The notes beneath the pieces are model-generated. The model was not told where the DNA came from. It saw only the letters and a program-made list of their open reading frames with translations, and made no database searches. The position numbers were made by a program, and so were the translations under genes. DNA of 64,000 nt from Candidatus Epulonipiscium viviparus. GTDB lineage: Bacteria > Bacillota > Clostridia > Lachnospirales > Cellulosilyticaceae. Of this stretch, positions 25,701 through 35,670 are shown piece after piece. The stretch lies in NCBI RefSeq assembly GCF_030708075.1, contig NZ_CP117982.1, forward strand, positions 2,075,513 through 2,139,512, read 5' to 3'. Within the stretch, counting starts at the first letter, position 1. The number at the start of each line of letters is the position of its first letter.

Positions 25701-28265
25701 ATCATGCGGTAGCCAAAGTCGATGCGTCAGAAATGTCGATGGTAGATCATGCGGCAGCAAAGTTGATGCGTCAGAAATGTCGATGGTCCGATCAGGCAGT
25801 AGCCAAAGTGATGCGTCAGAAATGATGATGGTCGAAGTAGCAGATCAGGCAGTAGCCAAAGTCGATGCACCAGAAATGGCATTGGTCGAAGTAGCAGATC
25901 AGGCAGTAGCCAAAGTCGATGCATCAGAAATGCGACGGTCGAACAAGCAGATCAGGCAGTAGCCAAAGTAGATGCACCAGAAATGGCATTGGTCGAACAA
26001 GCTGATCAGGCAGTAGCCAAAGTCGATGCATCAGAAATGTCGATGGCGAAGTAGCAGATCAGGCAGTAGCCAAAGTCGATGCACCAGAAATGGCGGTTGG
26101 TCAGATCATGGCAGCCAAAGCGATGCACAGAAATGTCGATGGTAGATCATGCGGCAGCCAAAGTCGATGCGTCAGAAATGTCGATGGTAGATCATGCGGC
26201 AGCCAAAGTTGATGCGTCAGAAATGGCGATGGTAGATCATGCGTCAGCCAAAGTCGATGCACCAGAAATAGCGATGGTAGATCATGCGTCAGCCAAAGTC
26301 GATGCACCAGAAATAGCGATGATGGATTATGCGTCAGCCAAAGTCGATGCACCAGAAATAGCGATGATGGATCATGCGGCAGCCAAAGCCGATGCATCAG
26401 AAATAGCGATGGTAGATCATGCGGCAGCCAAAGCCGATGCACCAGAAATAGCGATGGTTGATCATGCGGCAGCCAAAGCGATGCACCAGAAATAGCGATG
26501 GTAGATCATGCGGCAGCCAAAGACGATGCACCAGAAATGCGATGGTCGATAGCAGATCAGGCAGTAGCCAAAGTCGATGCACAGAAATAGCGATGGTAGA
26601 TCATGCGGCAGCCAAAGCGATGCACCAGAAATAGCGATGGTGGATCATGCGTCAGCCAAAGCCGATGCACCAGAAATAGCGATGATGGATTATGCGTCAG
26701 CCAAAGCCGATGCACCAGAAATAGCGATGATGGATTATGCGTCAGCCAAAGTTGATGCACCAGAAATAGCGATGGTTGATCATGCGGCAGCCAAAGTCGA
26801 TGCGTCAGAAATGTCGATGGTCGAAGTAGCAGATCAGGCAGTAGCCAAAGTTGATGCGTCAGAAATGATGATGGCTGAAGTTGTAGATGATACGGCAACG
26901 GTCGGGGTTGCAGATGATATGGCCGCAGGGGTAGATGATGACTATAGTACTGGTTACAACCTTACGAAAGATGTAGTAGTCACTAATGTTGCCGGCGATG
27001 TCATTAAAGAGGAATTCGTAATTACTAATGATGAGGGAAGCGTGATTACAGAAGTTGTGGTGATCAGTAACGATGAAGGTGACGTGATTTCAGAAAATGT
27101 TAAAGTTATAGATTATACGAAAAATACGTTTACCGAAGATAATTTGATTGCCAATGATGAAGGAAATGTTGTGGCAGAAAGCGTTGTAGTGACTAATTAT
27201 ACAAACGACACGGTGGCAGAAGGAATGTTATTTACTAATCCGGAGGGAGATGCCGTGACAGCGGATGTTACAGTGACTAAAAATATGGACGATGTTGTAG
27301 TGACGAATAGTACGGGACAGATGTCTGATGGTATGTTCAATTATGATGAGATCGAGGAGGTGGTGACGAATATGGGAGAACAAATTATAAAAGATGCGAC
27401 AGAAGAGAACGCTGCAACAGAAGAGATCGAAGAAGTGGTCGTTAAATTTGGGAAAAACATTCTGGAGGAAAAGATTGTCGTCAATGAGTTTGAGGGAGAC
27501 GTTATTCCTGGTGAGAATATTGTAGTGACAGAATATACAGAAAGTCCCGAGGTCAGAGAGATGAACGCAGACGCAGACTACAGCGAGGCTATTTCGGAGG
27601 ATGTTGTAAACTCGGGAATGCGCCAAAATACGCGTTCGGTATATGCAAAGTATTCAGATAAAACGAAAAATCATAGTGCAGTAATAGCGCATCAAATGGA
27701 TAAGGCGGTCGCATGTTCGAGTGCAGAAGAGTTTAGTGCTATCGTTGCCCATGATGTTGATGAAGCCGTTACGGTAAGTGACACAATGAATGAAGTTGGA
27801 GAAAATGCGATAAAAAAGAGCAGGAATGAAATCTCTATTACGATTGATGAAGTAATCAACGTTGATTCATTGTCAGAAGCCGCCACTATGGGAAGGGATG
27901 AATTATCGGGAAGTAACAATGTAGTCGATATCGGAACTTCTGCTGTTGAAAATAGTACAGCGATTTCAGATGATATGGATACGGTTGTGTCTTTGGAATT
28001 AAATTCGTTGTCAGCTGGAGCGGGAGAGGTTGTAGAAATGAGTAACGTAACACAAGCTGATTTCAAATCTGGCGAGGATGTTTATAAAGAAGTGCAAGGT
28101 GATTATGAACGTCTACGAGATTTTGGAGCAGCGGCTATAGAAGCTCAATATGCAAGTGAAACACAGACTGTAAATAGTTCCATTAATTCGCAGCAGGTGG
28201 AGCGTATGATTCAAGAGGAAAAGCGTGAACGAGATAAGCAAGGAATTAATGTGTTGCCATTTTAA
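22796..28265 (+). CDS. Giant low-complexity tandem-repeat protein, frame broken by indels
   Basis: Probably one gene of about 1,800 codons. It starts at ATG 22796 behind AGGAGG with a unique head of about 98 residues (MSIPHILAGLAPLAG..., acidic, no signal peptide). Then come about 3.8 kb of 15- and 18-codon repeats, then a unique acidic tail of about 460 residues ending in QEEKRERDKQGINVLPF and a terminator. The tail has no transmembrane segment or LPxTG sorting signal. The head is in one frame and the tail in another; the array between passes through all frames because of small indels, an in-frame TAG at 24691 and a TGA at 25450. The tail holds loose 20-30 residue VVxTNxxGDVxxE repeats. No family recognised. 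Cytoplasmic location is inferred from the lack of export signals. It could be intact with assembly errors, phase-variable or decayed. Confidence 0.65.
23093..26880 (+). repeat. 45/54-bp coding tandem array (about 80 units)
   Basis: Two interleaved unit types: a 45-bp unit coding VDASEMSMVDHAAAK and a 54-bp unit coding VDASEMSMVEVADQAVAK, with frequent DAPEIAM, MMDYASAK and KAD variants. Variants are shuffled along the array, as expected for unequal exchange. Single-base losses such as AAAGCGATGC for AAAGCCGATGC and GATGGCGAAG for GATGGTCGAAG are concentrated at 25440-26620. Fifteen- and 18-residue periods fit 4 and 5 helical turns, so a long amphipathic helix or coiled coil is possible (inference). 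Confidence 0.9.
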
Positions 28266-28274
28266 AATAATAAA

Positions 28275-28306
28275 AGTTCGCAATTCTCTCCTTGCGAGCT
28301 TTTTTA
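28275..28306 (+). terminator. Terminator of the giant repeat gene
   Basis: Arms AGTTCGCAA (28275-28283) and TTGCGAGCT (28292-28300), then TTTTT. Confidence 0.85.
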
Positions 28307-28347
28307 TTTTTGGGGGTATATTTTTACTTAAATGCTAAATACTAATA

Positions 28348-28364
28348 TTGGATAACGTTACCAA
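28348..28364 (+). promoter_or_regulatory. Candidate LacI-family operator upstream of the ABC operon
   Basis: TTGGATAACGTTACCAA is a near-palindrome centred on AACGTT, a pattern common to LacI-family sugar repressors. It lies 27 bases before the ATPase start codon. The binding protein is unknown. Confidence 0.35.
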
Positions 28365-28390
28365 ATAATTTCAAGTTTATGAGGTGAAAG

Positions 28391-29464
28391 ATGATTAGTA
28401 TTACAAAACTGAGAAAAGTTTATGAAGATAGTGGCTATGAAGCTTTAAAGAATATTAATTTAGAAATCGATGATGGAGAGCTAGTGTGTTTACTAGGTCC
28501 TAGTGGATGCGGTAAGACCACGATTTTAAATTTGGTAGCAGGACTGCTGGATCCCACAGACGGCGACATTAAGTTTGACAATGAATCAGTAATTAATAAG
28601 CACCCCAAAGATAGAAACATTGGACTCGTATTTCAAAATTATGCATTGTATCCGCATATGACAGTTTTAGAAAACGTGATGTTTCCTTTAACAGTGGGGC
28701 GCAGAAAGATGCCTAGAAAGGAGGCCGAAAAGATTGCAAGGAAGTTTATGACGGTCACAAATATAGTGGAGTTGGCATCAAAGAAGCCGGGGCAAATGTC
28801 TGGAGGACAGCAGCAAAGAGTGGCTATCACGCGAGCACTCGTTCAGCAACCAAAAGTATTGTTATTAGATGAGCCGCTTAGCAATCTCGATGCGCGACTG
28901 CGATTAAAAATTCGCGAAGAAATTCGGCGGTTGATTAAGGAAATAGGAATCACCACTGTGTTTGTGACGCACGATCAAGAAGAAGCATTATCAATTAGCG
29001 ACAAAATTGTTATTATGGATCAAGGGGTAGTTCAGCAGCACGACATACCGCCAAATTTATATCTTGAGCCGAGAAATTTATTTGTTGCTCAGTTTATGGG
29101 CAACCCTATCATTAACACTTTTACTATGCAGTTGGTAGATAATATATTGATAGGCAAAGATTTTTCGATAGGAATGGACAGGCTAGAGTCTGATCGATTT
29201 AGAAAAACAATTATGGGAGGAACGTATGTAGTAGGAATTCGTCCTGAGTATTTTGTATTAAGTAACACGCCGCTTTTTGAGGTTGAGATAACTTCTGTAG
29301 AGTTGATAGGCAAGGATAGTATTATCAACTTTTCTGTAAACGATGAATTTTGTAAAGCAATTACAGATGTAAATGATGGAATACAAGAGACCGATAGAGT
29401 TGGTCTAAATATTAAATATGACAAGATTTATATATTTAAAGAGGACGGGACAAGAGTATACTAG
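28391..29464 (+). CDS. Sugar ABC transporter ATP-binding protein (UgpC/MalK type)
   Basis: 357-residue ABC ATPase of the carbohydrate-importer class. Walker A GPSGCGKTT at residues 36-44, Q-loop VFQNYALYPHM (about 80-90), signature MSGGQQQR (about 136-143), Walker B LLLDEP and the H-loop THDQEE. The extra C-terminal region (about 240-357) is the MalK/UgpC-type TOBE domain that contacts regulators or sugars. It is the first gene of a five-gene set with two permeases, a metallo-beta-lactamase-fold protein and a binding lipoprotein. Confidence 0.9.
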   Translation: MISITKLRKVYEDSGYEALKNINLEIDDGELVCLLGPSGCGKTTILNLVAGLLDPTDGDIKFDNESVINKHPKDRNIGLVFQNYALYPHMTVLENVMFPLTVGRRKMPRKEAEKIARKFMTVTNIVELASKKPGQMSGGQQQRVAITRALVQQPKVLLLDEPLSNLDARLRLKIREEIRRLIKEIGITTVFVTHDQEEALSISDKIVIMDQGVVQQHDIPPNLYLEPRNLFVAQFMGNPIINTFTMQLVDNILIGKDFSIGMDRLESDRFRKTIMGGTYVVGIRPEYFVLSNTPLFEVEITSVELIGKDSIINFSVNDEFCKAITDVNDGIQETDRVGLNIKYDKIYIFKEDGTRVY

Positions 29465-29488
29465 AGATCGACAGCCGCGGAGGGTAGT

Positions 29489-30367
29489 ATGAAAAAATAT
29501 AGAGCAGAAACTTCACCACATGCATGGTTATTTTTATTACCATCGTTAATAATTATTGGTGTATTCAATTTGCTTCCTTTAATAAAGACCTTTGTTATGT
29601 CTATGCAGACAGGAAAAACGTTGAATACAATGACTTTTGGAGGAATAAAAAACTTTCAAGATGTGTTGACAGATCCTAAATTTCATATGGCAATAATCAA
29701 TACTGCAGTGTATGCTTTTGTAGTTGTGCCATGTGGGATGATCATTTCTATGGCAATAGCAGTGACAATCTTCGAAAAAATTAAGCATAAAGCAATATTT
29801 GAAGCGATATTTTTTATGCCATATTTAACCAGTACTATTGCAATAGGTATAGTATTTAGATATCTGTTTAATGGAGACTATGGATTTATAAATTATATAT
29901 TAAGTTGGTTTAATATTTCGCCTATAAATTTTTTAAATGATCCGGATATGAGTATAGCCACCTTAGTACTATTTGGAATATGGTCTGGGCTTGCGTTTAA
30001 CATTATTATTTTGCTATCGGGGTTGAGAAATATTGATGACAGCTATTATAAAGTAGCAGATATGTTGGGAGCAACGAAGCGAGAACAATTTGTACGAATA
30101 ACGCTTCCGCAAATGATTCCTATAATTACATTTTTGCTGATGGTAAACTTTATCAATGCGTTTAAGGTGTATGCTCAAGTGTTTGCGTTATTTAATGGCA
30201 AGCCAGGAATAGCCGATAGCGCAACGACAGGAGTGTTTTACATCTTCGATAAGTTTTATGTGGATTATAAATATGGAGAAGGCATGGCAGCTGCAGTTAT
30301 TCTGTTTTTGTTGATACTCTTATTTACACTATTTCAAAATTTTGTATTGAGAAAAATAGCAAAGTAG
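29489..30367 (+). CDS. Sugar ABC transporter permease, MalF/UgpA type
   Basis: 292-residue permease with six predicted membrane helices and the EAA loop DDSYYKVADMLGATKREQFVRITLPQM (about 189-215) that docks on the ATPase. The N-terminus HAWLFLLPSLIIIGVF is typical of UgpA/MalF-like importers. Start ATG behind GGAGGG. It ends 9 bases before the start of the second permease gene. Confidence 0.9.
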   Translation: MKKYRAETSPHAWLFLLPSLIIIGVFNLLPLIKTFVMSMQTGKTLNTMTFGGIKNFQDVLTDPKFHMAIINTAVYAFVVVPCGMIISMAIAVTIFEKIKHKAIFEAIFFMPYLTSTIAIGIVFRYLFNGDYGFINYILSWFNISPINFLNDPDMSIATLVLFGIWSGLAFNIIILLSGLRNIDDSYYKVADMLGATKREQFVRITLPQMIPIITFLLMVNFINAFKVYAQVFALFNGKPGIADSATTGVFYIFDKFYVDYKYGEGMAAAVILFLLILLFTLFQNFVLRKIAK

Positions 30368-30376
30368 GTGTATATT

Positions 30377-31210
30377 ATGAAAAAATCAGCAGATAGAATT
30401 TTGGGAGATGCTGTATCAAAAATGTTTGTAACTATTATGGCCATTATTACATTGTTTCCATTTGTATACATGATTTTAACAAGCCTAATGACTTTTCAAG
30501 AGGCAACGAGCATTCCTCCTACATTGATTCCAGCAGATCCTCAGTTTGGTAACTACGCAGAAGCGCTAAGGCAAGCACCCTTTGCAAGATATTTTGCTAA
30601 TACCATAATTGTCGCAAGTTGCTCTACTTTGGGAACAGTGATCAATTGCATATTGGCAGCGTTTGCATTGGTAAAGTTACAGTTTCAGGGCAAAAAGGTG
30701 TTGTTGATGGGGATGGCAGCATTGATGATGGTACCCTATGAAGTAACAGTGTTTACAAACTATCAAACCATCGCGCAACTGGGGTGGTTAAATAGTTATC
30801 AAGCATTGATTGTCCCGTCGCTTGCAAGTATTTTTTATACATTTTACTTGAAAGAATATTTATCTAGTATACCAATTTCATATTATAAGGCAGCAAAAGT
30901 AGATGGGTGCACTGACCTTGAGTTTATAGCACGAATTTTAATTCCTCTTGCTAAGCCGGCATTATTTACTATGAGTATATTAAGTTTTATAAGTGGATGG
31001 AATTCGTTTTTGTGGCCGATTTTAGTAACCAATGATACTAGTATGAGATTATTGAGTAATGGGCTAACGGCATTTGCGACGGAAAGTGGAAGCGATGTTC
31101 AGCTGCAAATGGCGGCCTCGGCAATATCTGTTATTCCAATAGTGATCATTTATGTAATGTTTCGAAAGCAAATTATAAGAGGAGTTGTAAAAAGTGGAGT
31201 TAAAGGATAA
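30377..31210 (+). CDS. Sugar ABC transporter permease, MalG/UgpE type
   Basis: 277-residue second permease with about six membrane helices and the EAA motif YYKAAKVDGCTDLEFIARILIPLAKPA (about 174-200). The N-terminal FPFVYMILTSLM and C-terminal FRKQIIRGVVKSGVKG are typical of MalG/UgpE. An in-frame ATG three codons earlier is directly against the previous stop; 30377 (MKKSADR) has the better spacing from AGGTG. It overlaps the next gene by 17 bases. Confidence 0.88.
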   Translation: MKKSADRILGDAVSKMFVTIMAIITLFPFVYMILTSLMTFQEATSIPPTLIPADPQFGNYAEALRQAPFARYFANTIIVASCSTLGTVINCILAAFALVKLQFQGKKVLLMGMAALMMVPYEVTVFTNYQTIAQLGWLNSYQALIVPSLASIFYTFYLKEYLSSIPISYYKAAKVDGCTDLEFIARILIPLAKPALFTMSILSFISGWNSFLWPILVTNDTSMRLLSNGLTAFATESGSDVQLQMAASAISVIPIVIIYVMFRKQIIRGVVKSGVKG

Positions 31211-32468
31211 GCAAACTAGAGTTACATTTCATAATGGCATAGGTACTATTGGAGGGACTATAATAGAAGTTGCGTATAAGGATAGTCAAATATTTTTTGA
31301 TTTTGGTAGCGAATATGATCCTGGGGCAGAGATTCAGCCAAGGGATCTGCAGGGGCTATTGGATGCGAAGCTGGTGCCGTACCTAAATATATTCGATCCT
31401 GGGATACCAATAGATCGGCATACAGAAAATACTTTCGAACATAAAGCAGTATTTTTGTCACATGTTCATCTGGATCATTCTAAAATTATTAATTATTTGG
31501 ATCCAGCAGTGCCGCTATATACATTATATGGAACCAAATCATTGCTAGAGACGCTTAATATCAACGACGATTTTTTGTTTCCGCTGCATGGGGCACATGA
31601 AAAAAACGTACGAGAAATCGTTGGAGTATCAGATAATGCAGAAATAGAGGTTGGTAAAATAAGGGTAAAAGTGATGCCAGTAGACCATGATGCCTACGGT
31701 GCAAGCGGGTTGTATATAGAAACACCGGATCTAACAATTTCATATACAGGAGACATTCGATTACATGGCTACCGTGCAGAAGAGACGATTAAGTTTTGCG
31801 AGAAAAGTAAAGGGTGTGATCTACTTCTAATAGAGGGAGTGAGTATATCTTTTCAAGAAGTAGATGAAGTTTCGGTAGATGCTATGAGCGAAGTAGAATT
31901 AGTTGAGGCGATTGATGCGTTGATAAAAGCAAATCCTACAAAACAGATAACATTTAATTATTATATTACAAACATTGAACGAATTATGAAAATCATAGAA
32001 AAAAATCCTCGAACAGTTGTATTAGATGCATATTATTCATATATTTTAAAAGATGCCACAGGATTTGAATCACTATATTATAGTTGTGACGATAAGAACT
32101 ATGGATTAGATGCTAACAAACGCATAAGCTATGACATATTGTTGTCAGATAAAGGAAAATACTTTTGGCAATTAACAAATAAAGAGGATGTGAAAAAACT
32201 TAAGAGTGGCGGAATATATATTCACTCTAATGCGATGCCTTTAGGAGAGTTTGATCCAGCATATGCTCCATTTGTCGAAAGCTTTGCAGTAAAAGGGATA
32301 GCGTTTGAATTGATGGGATCTAGCGGGCATGCGTACCCAAAAGACTTAATGTGGATCATTGATAAAATTAAACCCAAGTTGCTGATTCCTATCCATTCAT
32401 ATCATCCTGAGAGATTGTTAAATAAAAATGGTGATAGAATGCTTCCATTTAAGGGGCAAGTAATATAA
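31194..32468 (+). CDS. Metallo-beta-lactamase-fold hydrolase inside the sugar ABC operon
   Basis: 424-residue MBL-fold protein. The dinuclear metal signature HxHxDH is complete at His90-His95 (SHVHLDHSK); further ligands fit VDHDAYG (about 163-169), YTGDIRLHG (about 184-192) and IPIHSYHPE near the C-terminus. The architecture, with MBL halves flanking an inserted segment, resembles RNase J/beta-CASP or phosphodiesterase enzymes. It starts at GTG 31194 inside the upstream permease and is directly followed by the binding-protein gene, so it is firmly part of this operon. A phosphodiesterase acting on the imported substrate is as plausible as a nuclease. Confidence 0.75.
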   Translation: MELKDKQTRVTFHNGIGTIGGTIIEVAYKDSQIFFDFGSEYDPGAEIQPRDLQGLLDAKLVPYLNIFDPGIPIDRHTENTFEHKAVFLSHVHLDHSKIINYLDPAVPLYTLYGTKSLLETLNINDDFLFPLHGAHEKNVREIVGVSDNAEIEVGKIRVKVMPVDHDAYGASGLYIETPDLTISYTGDIRLHGYRAEETIKFCEKSKGCDLLLIEGVSISFQEVDEVSVDAMSEVELVEAIDALIKANPTKQITFNYYITNIERIMKIIEKNPRTVVLDAYYSYILKDATGFESLYYSCDDKNYGLDANKRISYDILLSDKGKYFWQLTNKEDVKKLKSGGIYIHSNAMPLGEFDPAYAPFVESFAVKGIAFELMGSSGHAYPKDLMWIIDKIKPKLLIPIHSYHPERLLNKNGDRMLPFKGQVI

Positions 32469-32486
32469 ATGAAAGGAACTGATATT

Positions 32487-33755
32487 ATGAATTGTAAAAA
32501 ATTTTTTGTACTAGCAGGATTTGCCGCAGTAGTATTAGCTGGATGTGGTAGTAATGAATCTCCAGTAGTTGTGGAGTCAGAAACTATTCTGACAGAGCTT
32601 ACCGAACCAGTTAAATTTGTATTTTGGCACGCAATGGCAGGTGAGCAACAAGAGATGTTAATAGAGCTAACTGATCAATTTATGATCGAAAATCCTGAAA
32701 TTACGGTAACACTGCAAAATCAATCTAGCTACAAAGACTTGCAGCAAAAGCTCACTCTAAATATGTCTAGCCCAAAGCAATTGCCGACATTAACGCAAGC
32801 ATATCCAAATTGGATGGAAAACGCGATAATAGATAATTTGCTTGTAGACTTAACACCTTATATTGAGGACCCGATTGTGGGATATGATCACTACGAAGAC
32901 ATTATAAAAGGATTTCGAGATGGCACAGAAATCAATGGCAAAATTTATTCGATTCCATTTAATAAATCCACAGAAGTTTTATGGTACAATAAGACACTTT
33001 TTGATGAGCTAAACCTAACTCCGCCTACAACTTATGAGGAGCTAGCGCAAACAGCCAAAACGATATATGATGAAACAGGTATTATAGGCGCAGGATTTGA
33101 CTCATTGAGTAATTATTATACAACATATTTATATAATGAAGGGTTGGAACTAGACCCAGAACTTGATGTTACGGGTCCGGAATCTGTCGCTGCAGTGGAT
33201 TATTATTTAGACGGTATACAAGACGGGTATTTTAGAATAGCAGGAACAGATATATTTTTGTCGGGACCATTTGGAAACGAGTTGATTGGGATGTATATGG
33301 GATCTAACGCTGGAGAATCTTTTATAGAAAAGAGTGTAGGAGATAAGTTTGAAGTAGGTGTGGCACCATATCCAGCAGATGCGGTAATGCAACAAGGGAC
33401 CGATATATTTATGTTTAATTCATCTTCTCGAGAACAAAGATTGGCGGCATTTGAGTATCTAAAATTTTTGACTAGTACAGACTCACAGGTAAAATGGGGT
33501 ATTGCAACGGGATATCTTCCAGTTAGAGCTTCCGCGATGGAAAGTGAATCATATATTAATTCAGGAAGCTTGGTTGCACCTATTGTGGAAGAGGCCACAG
33601 AGAGTTTGTATACCACAAATCCAGATTTAGCGACAGACGGAGCATTTAGAGAGGCTGCAACAGTGTTAGAACATATACTAGCACAGCCTGATGAGCCTGA
33701 TGTTGATAAAAATTTAACAGGCTATAAAAATACTTTGGTAGAAATTTGGGAATAG
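32487..33755 (+). CDS. Sugar/glycerol-phosphate ABC transporter substrate-binding lipoprotein
   Basis: 422-residue extracellular solute-binding family 1 protein. Signal peptide with lipobox LAGC (Cys20), then a flexible stretch and FVFWHAMAGEQQEMLIELTDQF, an opening that recalls UgpB-type glycerol-3-phosphate receptors. It is the last gene of the operon, unlike many sugar transporters where the receptor comes first. The start at 32487 is set by AAAGGA; the ATG at 32469 precedes that site. Specificity is uncertain. Confidence 0.85.
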   Translation: MNCKKFFVLAGFAAVVLAGCGSNESPVVVESETILTELTEPVKFVFWHAMAGEQQEMLIELTDQFMIENPEITVTLQNQSSYKDLQQKLTLNMSSPKQLPTLTQAYPNWMENAIIDNLLVDLTPYIEDPIVGYDHYEDIIKGFRDGTEINGKIYSIPFNKSTEVLWYNKTLFDELNLTPPTTYEELAQTAKTIYDETGIIGAGFDSLSNYYTTYLYNEGLELDPELDVTGPESVAAVDYYLDGIQDGYFRIAGTDIFLSGPFGNELIGMYMGSNAGESFIEKSVGDKFEVGVAPYPADAVMQQGTDIFMFNSSSREQRLAAFEYLKFLTSTDSQVKWGIATGYLPVRASAMESESYINSGSLVAPIVEEATESLYTTNPDLATDGAFREAATVLEHILAQPDEPDVDKNLTGYKNTLVEIWE

Positions 33756-33763
33756 AGAGTGGT

Positions 33764-33807
33764 TTGTACTGTGCTTACTGAGTAATTTAAGTGCAGTACA
33801 ATTTTGT
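33764..33807. terminator. Bidirectional terminator between the binding protein and the diguanylate cyclase
   Basis: A 14-bp stem: arms TTGTACTGTGCTTA (33764-33777) and TAAGTGCAGTACAA (33788-33801), with two G-U pairs, followed by TTTTGTT. The genes converge here. Confidence 0.8.
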
Positions 33808-33820
33808 TATAGAGATTGTG

Positions 33821-35407
33821 TTATAGAGAAGGAAAGTTGTGAGTGTAAACTGTAAAGGTACATTTGCCTCGAGTTTTTGATTTATACATGGCGCTGTCAG
33901 CGGCAGTATAGAGGTCTTGAAAGTTGTTGAAGATATGATCTACTTTTGCAATACCGATACTAGGAGACACAGATACTGAAGCATTATCATTGGAGTAAGT
34001 TTTGGATAATTTATTTATGATGACATTACTTTTCTCTATGATATTAATACCATTTGAGTTTGGAATAAATACCAGAAATTCATCCCCACCAATTCTTCCC
34101 TTTATATCATCCTTTCTAAAAATAGAGTTTATGTTATGAGCAACTTCTCTTAATACATTATCACCAGCAGCATGGCCAAAGGTATCGTTGATGCTCTTAA
34201 AGTTGTCTAGGTCAATCATAAATAAATACCCACCAACCTGTTCTGCATCTTGTAGCAAAAATTTATCTATCAGATCCTCGGTGGTAGCCTTGTTGTATAA
34301 GCCCGTAAGCTGGTCACGCTCGGCATTAAACTGTTTGATTTTTTCCTCTTGAACATTGCTAATAGTAATAATAGCGCACATATTGTTTTGAGATTCAACT
34401 CGTACGTTTGCATTAAACCAGGCAAAATCTTTGTTGGTATGAGACCATCGATACTCGAATTCGTATTTATTGATTCCCTTGTCAAAAGTTTGAATCATAT
34501 ATTCGATAGCCGCCATCGCATTGCTGTTTTCTCTGTCTTCTACATGTACATAGTTAGAGATAAGTTCCTGAAAAAGGTTTTCATACGATGTACCAATAAA
34601 CTCGGGCTGAATTTCTCCTTGATGGATATAATTGGTAACTTGACCTGTTTCGCAATTGACCTCTATCGCGCTGTCTACCGTGTCTAAAAGAATATGCTTA
34701 TACATACGCTCTATCAATTTACTATTTTTCATAGTCTCCTTATTTAGCTCCATTATTTCGAAGCCAATCATCATAAAAATACAGAGATAAAATAGAATGA
34801 GCCAACTAACACCTAGCAAAAGTTGCTGAACCAAAAGATTAAATACAAATATATCCACAGAATAAGATGTAGTGTTAGTAATTAGGCATAAAATAATACA
34901 AACTTCCAAAAATAAAAATAATTTAAGTCGGGTTGGGTGAGTTATATAAATTCTGTAATATTTTTGGGGAACTAGTTTTGATATTATTAGTAGAAAAAGG
35001 GAGTGTATCGAACAAACCGCGATGCGTATTAAGTATAGTGAACTGCTAGTGGACATAATGTGCCATATACTGGTATCAAGTATTAAGCCAGCAGAGGCGT
35101 TTAAAATCATTACTAGTGCCATAATGTTAATAGGCATATATAAAGCAGTGGCCAACTTTAAGAAGAAATTTCCTTTAAAAAATATAATGATAAATAAGCT
35201 ATAGACTACTATTATAAATGCGTATACAGCTATCATAGAATATGAAATAAATACAGAACTGACAGGACCAGCGATAATTGTGAGTATTATTACAATTGTG
35301 TAAAATGTATTCTTTGAGCCATTAAATTTAATAAGTTTATTGATTGTTGTAAAAAATAATAAATTATGTATTGCGAATACAATTAAAAAGATTCCGAGTA
35401 TTGTCAT
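33821..35407 (-). CDS. Membrane diguanylate cyclase with PAS-like domain
   Basis: 528 residues: about 7-8 hydrophobic segments (residues 1-215) form a membrane sensor, then a PAS-like region (about 235-345), then a GGDEF domain that makes cyclic di-GMP from two GTP. The active-site motif GGDEF is intact at 440-444, and the product-inhibition site RxxD (RKDD, 431-434) sits exactly five residues before it, so feedback control is expected. DQLTGLYNKAT marks the domain start. It is monocistronic; the promoter region lies in 35408-35670. The signal sensed is unknown. Confidence 0.9.
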   Translation of the reverse strand: MTILGIFLIVFAIHNLLFFTTINKLIKFNGSKNTFYTIVIILTIIAGPVSSVFISYSMIAVYAFIIVVYSLFIIIFFKGNFFLKLATALYMPINIMALVMILNASAGLILDTSIWHIMSTSSSLYLIRIAVCSIHSLFLLIISKLVPQKYYRIYITHPTRLKLFLFLEVCIILCLITNTTSYSVDIFVFNLLVQQLLLGVSWLILFYLCIFMMIGFEIMELNKETMKNSKLIERMYKHILLDTVDSAIEVNCETGQVTNYIHQGEIQPEFIGTSYENLFQELISNYVHVEDRENSNAMAAIEYMIQTFDKGINKYEFEYRWSHTNKDFAWFNANVRVESQNNMCAIITISNVQEEKIKQFNAERDQLTGLYNKATTEDLIDKFLLQDAEQVGGYLFMIDLDNFKSINDTFGHAAGDNVLREVAHNINSIFRKDDIKGRIGGDEFLVFIPNSNGINIIEKSNVIINKLSKTYSNDNASVSVSPSIGIAKVDHIFNNFQDLYTAADSAMYKSKTRGKCTFTVYTHNFPSL

Positions 35408-35670
35408 AATATCTCTCTCCTTTGCTATAAATATGGTTATAATTTATTTTATGATAGATATTTATAGAACAGTAGAAGTGTTTTTAATTACAACAGTAGA
35501 CAAAAATAGTAGATAAAAATAGCAGACAAAAAATTCGTTAACTATAGTGAGTCTTTTTGTTGTTTTATATAATTTACAGAAGTATTTTTTTAAATTTAAT
35601 TTATATATAATAACAAAAATAATAAATTAAGGTTAATTTTAATTAATTTTATAATAAATGTTACGAAAAG

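Noticed and set aside
31194-32468. Housekeeping RNase J
   Set aside because: Operon placement inside an ABC importer and weak similarity outside the metal site argue against a confident RNase J call.
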